NCBI GenBank assembly: GCA_938010765.1
Contig: CALLVX010000186.1
Span: forward strand, 1-60,644
Direction: 5' to 3'
DNA: 60,644 bases
Origin: an uncultured Flavobacteriaceae bacterium
GTDB lineage: Bacteria > Bacteroidota > Bacteroidia > Flavobacteriales > Flavobacteriaceae
Positions 26,087-33,900 of the stretch are shown here, piece by piece (the first letter of the stretch is position 1; each line of letters begins with the position of its first letter). The notes beneath the pieces are model-generated. The model was not told the DNA's origin. It was given only the letters and a program-made list of their open reading frames with translations, and made no database searches. The position numbers were made by a program, and so were the translations under genes.

Positions 26087-26115
26087 TTGAAGATGTAATG
26101 TTTTAGTTATTTTTG
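26087..26115 (+). promoter_or_regulatory. Promoter of a short transcript
   Basis: TTG (26087-26089), 18-base spacer, TATTTTTG (26108-26115): an exact match to the Bacteroidota consensus. Transcription should begin near 26121 and meet the terminator at 26335-26361, a unit of about 240 nt. Confidence 0.6.
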
Positions 26116-26185
26116 CGTCTTATAGCGAGTGTACATAAGGGTGCTTATTGTGCCCATCACGACAGATGAATTAAAGAGATAAGAA

Positions 26186-26308
26186 ATGAAACATACAAAG
26201 CAAAAACAAAAAGAAGTCGGAGCTATGATTGACAAGCCATTATCACGTCATGATAGCTGGAGAAATCACCGAAGACATACTGCCTTAAAACACATACGTT
26301 TTTCCTAA
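26186..26308 (+). CDS. Possible 40-residue basic small protein
   Basis: ATG 26186 to TAA 26306-26308 encodes a 40-residue peptide starting MKHTKQKQKEVGAMIDKPLS and ending ALKHIRFS, rich in Lys, Arg and His, with no signal peptide or hydrophobic segment. The support is its position inside a consensus promoter/terminator pair, with a purine-rich AAAGAGATAAGAA leader. It resembles no family I know. The transcript could equally be a non-coding RNA. Confidence 0.35.
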   Translation: MKHTKQKQKEVGAMIDKPLSRHDSWRNHRRHTALKHIRFS

Positions 26309-26334
26309 GGGCTTAGCATTTTTTTTTGATATTA

Positions 26335-26361
26335 AAGAGGGCTTTTGGCCCTCTTTTTTTT
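26335..26361 (+). terminator. Intrinsic terminator of the short transcript
   Basis: AAGAGGGC (26335-26342), loop TTTTG, GCCCTCTT (26348-26355), then a run of Ts to 26361. A classic rightward terminator. Confidence 0.85.
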
Positions 26362-26428
26362 GACTTGTTTCGTAATTAAAATAGGCAAATTTGTACCTAT
26401 GAACGTTTGTTTTTGTGACGAATTAAGT

Positions 26429-27409
26429 CTAGGTATCCTGCGCTATTGATAAGATGACGTTTCCTTTTTTTCGCTTGGTTTCAACATATCTATGAGCCTC
26501 GGCTGTTTGCTCTAACAGATAATATCTATCTATAACCGGTATTATTTCTCCTGTCTCAACTAACTCTTTTACAACCTTAAGATCTCTCTTAATCAACATG
26601 GTGGGCCTTGTATACGTAGTAGTGAGAATAGCCTTTTTTTGGCTAAACAACGAAGTCCAGAACATGTGAAAAACAGTAGATAAGCCGGCGGCATCAAGAT
26701 ATATTCCTTTTGACCTCAATGAATTTTTACAACCTAAAAACGAGCGTTTACCTAAGGTGTCAAAAATAATGTCGTAGGTCATACCATTTTGGGTGAAATC
26801 TTCCTTGGTATAATCAATGACCTTATCTGCTCCTAGCGATTTTACCATTTCGATATTCCCCGTGCTACATATACCGGTAACTTCTGCACCAAGATATTTC
26901 GCAACCTGTATTGATGCGCTACCTACTGATCCAGAAGCACCATAGATGAGGACTTTTTGCCCGGGCTGAACTTTACCTTTATTTCCAAGAAAAAACAATG
27001 CAGTTAAACCACCTTCAATGACTGCTACAGATTCCCCAAAGGTCGTATTGCTTGGTTTTTTGATGATAGCTGCATTCTCTGACAGACAGACATACTCGGC
27101 ATTTGCACCAAGGGTCATACCTGTGAGTCCGAAAACCTGTTGCCCTTTTTTAAATAATTTTACATGTGTACCAATGGCTTCAATTTCTCCTGCTAGTTCC
27201 ATCCCCGGAATAGTATTTTTGGGTTTAGCGAGACCACCGAACAATCTGGTAAACATTGGCTTCCCAGTTCTGCTAATAAGCCCTGCCGTAGTGACGGCCG
27301 CTGCATGAATCTTTATTAGTATTTCATTCGCTTTTGGAACAGGTTTTTCTACTTCCTGAATTTCCAAAACGTCGGGCTCACCATATTTTGTGCATATTAT
27401 CGCTTTCAT
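26429..27409 (-). CDS. NAD(P)-dependent quinone oxidoreductase-type MDR enzyme
   Basis: 326 residues of the medium-chain dehydrogenase/reductase superfamily. The N-terminal GroES-like half starts MKAIICTKYGEPDVLEIQEV, and the Rossmann half contains VLIYGASGSVGSASIQVAKY and the LGADKVIDYTKEDF signature. The catalytic and structural zinc cysteine clusters are absent, which points to the zinc-free quinone oxidoreductase branch (NADPH-dependent enone or quinone reduction). The physiological substrate is unknown. It is a single leftward gene. Confidence 0.88.
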   Translation of the reverse strand: MKAIICTKYGEPDVLEIQEVEKPVPKANEILIKIHAAAVTTAGLISRTGKPMFTRLFGGLAKPKNTIPGMELAGEIEAIGTHVKLFKKGQQVFGLTGMTLGANAEYVCLSENAAIIKKPSNTTFGESVAVIEGGLTALFFLGNKGKVQPGQKVLIYGASGSVGSASIQVAKYLGAEVTGICSTGNIEMVKSLGADKVIDYTKEDFTQNGMTYDIIFDTLGKRSFLGCKNSLRSKGIYLDAAGLSTVFHMFWTSLFSQKKAILTTTYTRPTMLIKRDLKVVKELVETGEIIPVIDRYYLLEQTAEAHRYVETKRKKGNVILSIAQDT

Positions 27410-27599
27410 AGTTGGTTTTGGACCTTTACTTGATTGTGTTAAATGCTAAGCATAACAATTGAATATATTTGAACCATGAATAATAAAGAACAAGTTTTGC
27501 TTTTTGGCACATGCGTAGCGATATCTTTTTGCCGGCAGGCGGCTAAGCCCGATTCCCGTTTTGTTTATTGGAGGTTGTGGTTTTTATTCCCAGAACGTT

Positions 27600-28290
27600 T
27601 TATTCAACTTTGAATTTTGGTACGAAATAATTCAGATAAAAAATCATTCCTATATATGTCAGTATTAAAGTAGGGACATTCGAATTGAACCCTAAGTCAA
27701 ATTCGGGTATATCAAGTAATTGTCTAAAGGAAGTCGTTGCTATTGTTAACATAAAAACAATGCCAAACACGAACAACCCAATAATTGAAGTTTTGTTTTT
27801 GGACTTACGTTGAACCCCGTTTTCAGCTTCTTTTTTGAAAAAATACCATAGGATAAGAATACAGAAAACGGCTTCTATAGCTATTGCCAGATAAATATTT
27901 GAGGCATACAGTCCAAGTGCTACATCTTGAGTTTCCGCTCCAAAAATGTGATGTGGATGACCTGAGAAGAAATCTAATGCAAAGTGGCCAGCGACTACAG
28001 CAGCCCCCACCAATCCGATTTTGGTGCTCTTAAATAAAACTTTCCCTATGAGAAAAATAATAACCAACTACAACATTTGTGGAAGCAGGTCGTGACTATA
28101 AAGCATATCAACGGTCATATTACTTAAAGTAGTGTCTAGCACATCACTAGGCCCTGTATATTCCAAGCCCAATAAATGAAATGTAAACCACAATAAATCC
28201 TGTAACTGTGAAACAATTAAAATAGAGTAAACTCCCTTTGGGAAATTTTTGGTTTGCGATTAAAGCGGTAGTATAATGTCCTGCTAGCAT
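27600..28290 (-). pseudogene. Polytopic membrane protein, frameshift plus in-frame stop
   Basis: From ATG 28290 the frame reads MLAGHYTTALIANQKFPKGS, then near the A-run at 28219-28222 it must shift by one to continue ILIVSQLQDLLWFTFHLLG...SHDLLPQML. That frame meets TAG at 28070-28068 and goes on directly as LVIIFLIGKVLFKSTKIG with four or five more helices (HFALDFFSGHPHHIFG near its start). The whole is one co-linear membrane protein of ~230 residues, of a type usually annotated only as hypothetical or permease-like. Loss of two bases in a T-run would explain the shift. The piece 27600-28067 has only a TTG start. Confidence 0.75.
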
Positions 28291-28614
28291 AGTATAAACT
28301 CCCTATCATTTTTGTGTGCAAGTTAACAGGATTATTCACATAGATAGGTCTGAATGTTTTACCCTAACATGATGCATTATATCCTTTGCGAATAAGCTAA
28401 ACACCGAATGTTTAGATAGGTCTATATGCCGATCCCACACCATTTCAACAAGGTCCTCCCAAAGAGAATCAACTACATTAATTAAATATCATCTATTTAA
28501 AAATTTGTGCCGCGTACTTATTTTTTAAATTTCATTGGGGGAGAATACGCATTTCGGATACATTGATATAAGATCTATAGTATATATAAAATCTATGCTG
28601 AAAATGCCAACCCT
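28291..28614. other. Gene-free 324-bp spacer
   Basis: AT-rich region between the membrane-protein pseudogene and the rightward spermidine-synthase-like gene. It should carry the promoter of the latter, but no clean TTG/TAnnTTTG pair is visible. Two copies of TAGATAGGTCT at 28341-28351 and 28413-28423, each next to GAATGTTT but in opposite order, are the only structure seen. Confidence 0.4.
28341..28423. repeat. Short direct repeat pair
   Basis: TAGATAGGTCT occurs at 28341-28351 and 28413-28423. GAATGTTT follows the first copy (28352-28359) and precedes the second (28406-28413). This may be a regulatory site pair or chance. Confidence 0.25.
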
Positions 28615-30843
28615 ATGAATTCTCGACGCTATGTTGTCCTATATTCTGTTACACTACTGTTGAGTGCCTCATTGCTATTTGTAGTACAGCCGATGTTTTC
28701 AAAAATGATTCTACCACTTCTTGGTGGTACCCCGCAGGTTTGGAACACGGCGATGTTATTTTTTCAACTTTTACTACTGGGAGGTTATGCGTATGCACAT
28801 ATAACTACAAAATTCCTTGACATTCGCAAGCAAGGCATACTGCATATGTCCATATTACTGTTATTTTTTCTTGTCCTGCCAATAGTCATCCCAGACGGGT
28901 GGGTACCACCCATTGATAGAGATCCCACCTTGTGGCAACTTTCGTTGATGGCCATTACTATCGGCGGACCATTTTTTGTGCTTTCGGGAAGTGCACCAAT
29001 GTTACAGCGATGGTTCTCCAATACCGACCATAAAGACGCGCACAATCCTTACTTTCTATATGGAGCGAGTAATTTGGGTTCTATGACAGCATTGCTTGCA
29101 TATCCTGTGATTATTGAACCTTCTTTGACGCTCGGTCAACAATCACAGTACTGGATGTACGGCTATATATGCCTACTACTATTAGTTCTTCTTTGTGTTC
29201 GTTTGGCATGGAAGAAAAGTGTAAATACATCAAAGGAAAGATTAGACATAAAAATGAAAACCACCACCTGGGTACAAAGAGGTAAATGGCTTTTATTGGC
29301 TTTTATTCCCTCCTCTCTAATGCTCGGCGTAACTACCTACATCACCACCGATGTGGCTTCTGTGCCCTTGTTATGGATTATTCCCCTAGCGCTTTACGTC
29401 GCCACGTTCATTATAGTTTTCGCTCGTAGACCTTTGATTTCTGAAGAAAATGCAACAAACTTTTTTGCCTACCTATTGGTATTCATGTTGATTTATATGA
29501 TGTTAGCAGGTTCAAATGGAATCATCTTTGTTCCCTTCCATTTAGTTTTGTTTTTTTTTGGTGCTCTTGTCTGTCACATGGCACTGTCTTCTTCAAGGCC
29601 AAATGCAGAAAACTTAACCGAATTTTATCTGATTATGTCAATGGGGGGGGCTTTGGGCGGTGTTTTCAATGCCTTGATTGCTCCCAATCTTTTTATAATA
29701 CCGATAGAGTATGCCTTAGTACTGGGCGCAGCTGCTTGTATGCGTTTTGCGAATACAAAACAGGAGAAAGCGCATCCGCTTTACATCCTCGCAGGGCTAA
29801 TGGTAGTTGGCGCCGTCACCTTGGGGATTAGGCTAGAGTCTATGCCTATCAAGATATTGTTGGTGCTTTCGGCCTTAGTGGGTTTAGCTGTATTACTGAA
29901 TAAGCGATGGGTTTTTGGGGTAACCGTTACCGTAATCTTGCTTATAGCCCCACCGGGCGATATCTGGGACCATTTTTCCAGAGATATCGTTCATCATGAT
30001 CGTAACTTCTTTGGTGTTATGCGAGTAATTGATATGGAGAATAATCTTAGAACTTTTGTTCATGGTACTACAATACACGGAACGCAGGCATTGGATAAGA
30101 AGCACGAGCATACTCCTTTGGCCTATTATTCGCATGCAAGCCCAATCGGCGATATGTTTGCCTTTGCCGATCAACAAGAGGGAATTCAAAAAGTAGCCGT
30201 TTTAGGGCTTGGAGTAGGCGTAACTGCTTGCTATTACAAAGGAGGCAGGAGCTTTGATTTCTTTGAAATCGACCCGGGCATTGTCGCTATTGCGGAAAAC
30301 CCTGACTATTTTTCATTTTTATCTGGTTGTGGAAGCCCGTATACCATAGTCCAGGGAGATGCACGTTTAACATTGGCCCGTAAGGAGGATGCCAGCTATG
30401 ATTTCATTTTGGGCGATGCGTATAGTTCGGACAATATCCCGATACATTTAATAACGCTCGAAGCAATTGAACTTTATCTGCAAAAACTTACACCAAATGG
30501 GATACTTGGGTTTAACATCTCGAACAAGTACCTAGATATTGAACCTATACTTGCTGAAATTTCAGATGAATTGAACCTTTCTGGGTATGCTAAAGTAACA
30601 TGGGGCGGTAAAATCGAAGGTACTGAAATTCAATATAATGATACGCACGGCTTTGCTTTTGCAAGGAATAAACAACAAGAAAAGTTTTTGATAGAGAACG
30701 GTTGGTCACCGGCTAGAAAAAGAAATGGTGTTGGTGTATGGACAGATAGTTTCTCAAATATTATAGGTGTTATTGGCCCATTCACGGTAGGTAATCGCAT
30801 GGAAGAACTCCGAGACAAAGAAAAGATGGGAAAAGAAGATTAA
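28615..30843 (+). CDS. Membrane-anchored spermidine-synthase-like fusion protein
   Basis: 742 residues. The first ~460 form many membrane helices in pairs, starting with VVLYSVTLLLSASLLFVVQP and including FFVLSGSAPMLQRWF and YFLYGASNLGSMTALLAYP, conserved in this fusion family. The last ~250 are a spermidine-synthase/SAM-type Rossmann domain: VAVLGLGVGVTACYYKGG, FFEIDPGIVAIA, DFILGDAYSSDNIPIHL. Both the membrane part and the aminopropyl- or methyl-transferase part look complete. The reaction is unknown for such fusions and a polyamine product is only assumed. Confidence 0.85.
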   Translation: MNSRRYVVLYSVTLLLSASLLFVVQPMFSKMILPLLGGTPQVWNTAMLFFQLLLLGGYAYAHITTKFLDIRKQGILHMSILLLFFLVLPIVIPDGWVPPIDRDPTLWQLSLMAITIGGPFFVLSGSAPMLQRWFSNTDHKDAHNPYFLYGASNLGSMTALLAYPVIIEPSLTLGQQSQYWMYGYICLLLLVLLCVRLAWKKSVNTSKERLDIKMKTTTWVQRGKWLLLAFIPSSLMLGVTTYITTDVASVPLLWIIPLALYVATFIIVFARRPLISEENATNFFAYLLVFMLIYMMLAGSNGIIFVPFHLVLFFFGALVCHMALSSSRPNAENLTEFYLIMSMGGALGGVFNALIAPNLFIIPIEYALVLGAAACMRFANTKQEKAHPLYILAGLMVVGAVTLGIRLESMPIKILLVLSALVGLAVLLNKRWVFGVTVTVILLIAPPGDIWDHFSRDIVHHDRNFFGVMRVIDMENNLRTFVHGTTIHGTQALDKKHEHTPLAYYSHASPIGDMFAFADQQEGIQKVAVLGLGVGVTACYYKGGRSFDFFEIDPGIVAIAENPDYFSFLSGCGSPYTIVQGDARLTLARKEDASYDFILGDAYSSDNIPIHLITLEAIELYLQKLTPNGILGFNISNKYLDIEPILAEISDELNLSGYAKVTWGGKIEGTEIQYNDTHGFAFARNKQQEKFLIENGWSPARKRNGVGVWTDSFSNIIGVIGPFTVGNRMEELRDKEKMGKED

Positions 30844-30887
30844 TACGAATACCAATCGATTTATTTAAACATATATCGCTGTGAACA

Positions 30888-30918
30888 AAAAAGCCACCGC
30901 TTAGAGCAATGGCTTTTT
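30888..30918. terminator. Bidirectional terminator between convergent genes
   Basis: AAAAAGCCA (30888-30896) pairs with TGGCTTTTT (30910-30918), with a GCT/AGC inner pairing in the loop. It lies in the 94-bp gap between the rightward fusion gene and the leftward nuclease gene. Confidence 0.8.
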
Positions 30919-30937
30919 AAACTATTTCAGGAAAACC

Positions 30938-33900
30938 TTATTCTTTAATTAATTGTTCAGAGCGATAAAACCTTCCGTTAATATAGGTTTTCATATAGTA
31001 TAGGCCTGGTCTTAAATTTCGGAAACGAAGCTTCAACTGAGTGTTTCCGGCATGTACATACGCACGCTCTCTTTTTACCAACCGGCCGTAGCCATTGTAA
31101 ATCAAGAAGCGTACTCTAGAATTTTGGGAAACCGTCAAATCAGCAATCACGTATGAAGTGAAGGGGTTCGGATAGGTTTCCAAGCTCACCGTATCGCCTT
31201 GTGTACCATCGCAGGCTCCTAGTGTACCGCCGTGGTATAAAAGATACCACGCAGCGCTTTCGGATACACAAATGGTTCTTCCTCTATGGCATACATGTAC
31301 CTTGGTGCGTCTACCATGACCGCAACGCACATCGATTACTTCGACGGTCACCGCAGCTTCGGAAGTACAGCCATTGCTATCGGTTACCATTACGCTATAG
31401 GTTGTTGTTTCTTCAGGACATATATTCAAGGTATCCGAAGTTTCCCCAGTGCTCCATTCGTACGAGTAAGGGGCAAGGCCTCCTTGAATACTGCTTACGC
31501 CGATAGAGGTACATTCTTTAGGACTATAACCGAGGTAGACCTTGCTGTTTTCCGTTACATCTACAACAATGGCGCTTGGCTCGGTAATCGTTATAGTACC
31601 TTCCAATGTGGTGCCCAAGGCATCTGTAACGGTCAATGTATATGCTCCTTCAGTTAATTCTGTGGCCATTTCGGTCATTTGGCCATTGCTCCATATATAC
31701 GTATAGGGAAGTACTCCTCCTGAAACAATCGCTTGTGCTGCACCGTCATTTTCGCCGTTACAACTAACATTGGCCGTAACCACGGTCTCCAGTTCCAAAT
31801 CTTCCAAAATGAAACGCGCTGAAACAGGAAAGTGATCAGAGGCAGTGCTGGTGTAATCATTGTCGTAAAATTCATAGCCCACGCTAACAGTCTCTTCTAT
31901 GTAGGTAGGGGATACTTCGTTCGATACAAGAATATGATCGATCATGTTTTCCCGAAAAGCAAAGGATCGAAAACCACCATCGCTTAACACTCTGCTTAGG
32001 ATGTCATAATTCGTGGTGTCTGCAACATACACCTCATAAGAACTTATGGTCGATTCAATATCAGCGACTGTTTCATCTATATCATCATTGAAATCTCCCA
32101 AGAGAATTAAATTCGAATCGGAGAATTGTACATCCAAGCTGTCCTTCAACACTTCTACGTCGTATTTGCGCATGTCATAGCGCTCTTGCGGACTACTACC
32201 ACTATTGGCCCGTGCATGCAGGGCAACCATGTCGAAACGTTTGCTAGCACCATCAACGGTAACGTCGACGGTCATTAAGAAGGGCAAACGCCCGCTAGCA
32301 TAAAAGCGGGTTCTATCGGCAACGGGATAATCCGTTAAGGCCGAATCGTCCCCTCCGTTGTACAACGGGTGAATGCTTTCTAAAAGTGGGCGTGTTTCAA
32401 CAATAGAAACCGTATTGGTATTATAAATGAAACCAACTTTTTGTTGCATGCCATCCGTAGCATCCGGTCTTGAGGTCGCAGGTGATAAAACGTATTCATA
32501 CCCAGGTAGGGCGTTGATCATTTCTTCGAACAAGGGAACGTCTACAATCTCCTGTACGGCAAAAATATCGGCACCAATGGTTTCGAGTACCGTGCGTACA
32601 CTATCCCTTTGAATCGCATCTGACATTGGGTTCCCGGCAGCCGGTGAGTTCGACTCTTCTCCAAACCACTCAATATTCCAGGTAACTACATCAAAAGTCT
32701 TGCCTTTGTCAATGTTTACAGTACTTCCAATCGGCACATAGGGTTCGGTACAAGCCAAATCATCTTCTGAGCGGGGAAGCAGTTGATAGGTTTCAAAAAA
32801 GCGGCCTACTACGCCAATAACTTCAGGGCAGGCAGCAGGTTGTCCTACACCTACAATAGCTGCTACATCATTATCTATCCGTAGTTGACCATTCCCACTG
32901 CTATCAGACAGGGTATAGTTCGAATTTCCGAAAAGAATATCTCCCGGTTTTGGGAAAGTCGGACTTACAACACGAACCAGCTCTCCGGGATAGGTAGTCA
33001 ACTCACTTAGGGTAATCGTACGCGGACTAATTGGTTGGTTTGGAGTTCCATTATTTTCCACCTCCGTGACCGTACTGATCTGTATTTGATCGTTAAAGGC
33101 ACTTCTACTTCCCGTAATGGTTATAGAGTCACCGACCATAAAATTCCCGTCGCCATGTACCATCTCATCAAAGATAGCAATACCGGCGGTCGCATCTTGA
33201 ATATAGGCCGATCCACCAAATTGGTCGGACACGGTCAATATGCCACTGATCGTTACTAATTCTCCCGAATCCGCATTCCGGGCCTCTAAAATTGAAATAA
33301 CATCGGGAGCGGGAGGAACCGCGCCATTTTCGGCACCTGGCGTAGGAGTTGTCGGCGTATAAGTTCCCGTGTTTCGCAAACCGCCATCACCGTTTGGAAT
33401 ACGTTGCAGCGATTGTCCATCCTTATTGTCAAACTCCCCTTCGTTGATTTGTTCCTCACCCGGGTTCAACAAGGCCAATAGGGCTACGTCATCACTATCA
33501 CTGGTATCATATACCAACGCGTCTAACAAGCTGTCGTCTATCAGCAATGGCGTGTCATTAGGGAAGTTAACAGCATCTCCTTGGTAAAGCGCAACAGCGT
33601 CGGCACCGTTCTGCAAACCGTTTGTAGTGAACGCTACCAAGTCTACATTGGCTACCAAGGCACTACCGATCACAAAATAACCATTCTCATCTGTTGAAAA
33701 CCCATCTAAATCAATGGCATTGTTATAACTCTGGTCATCACTTCCATTATATAATACAAGTACGAGTCCGTCTAAAGAAGTATTGCCGGCACCGCCATCG
33801 TATAATTCTATGAATTCGAGCGCATCGGTTCCTGCGGTATCGGCATCTAGTTCATTGATTACTATTTGAGCAGGCCCACGAAGGTAGGTGCCAATGGGGA

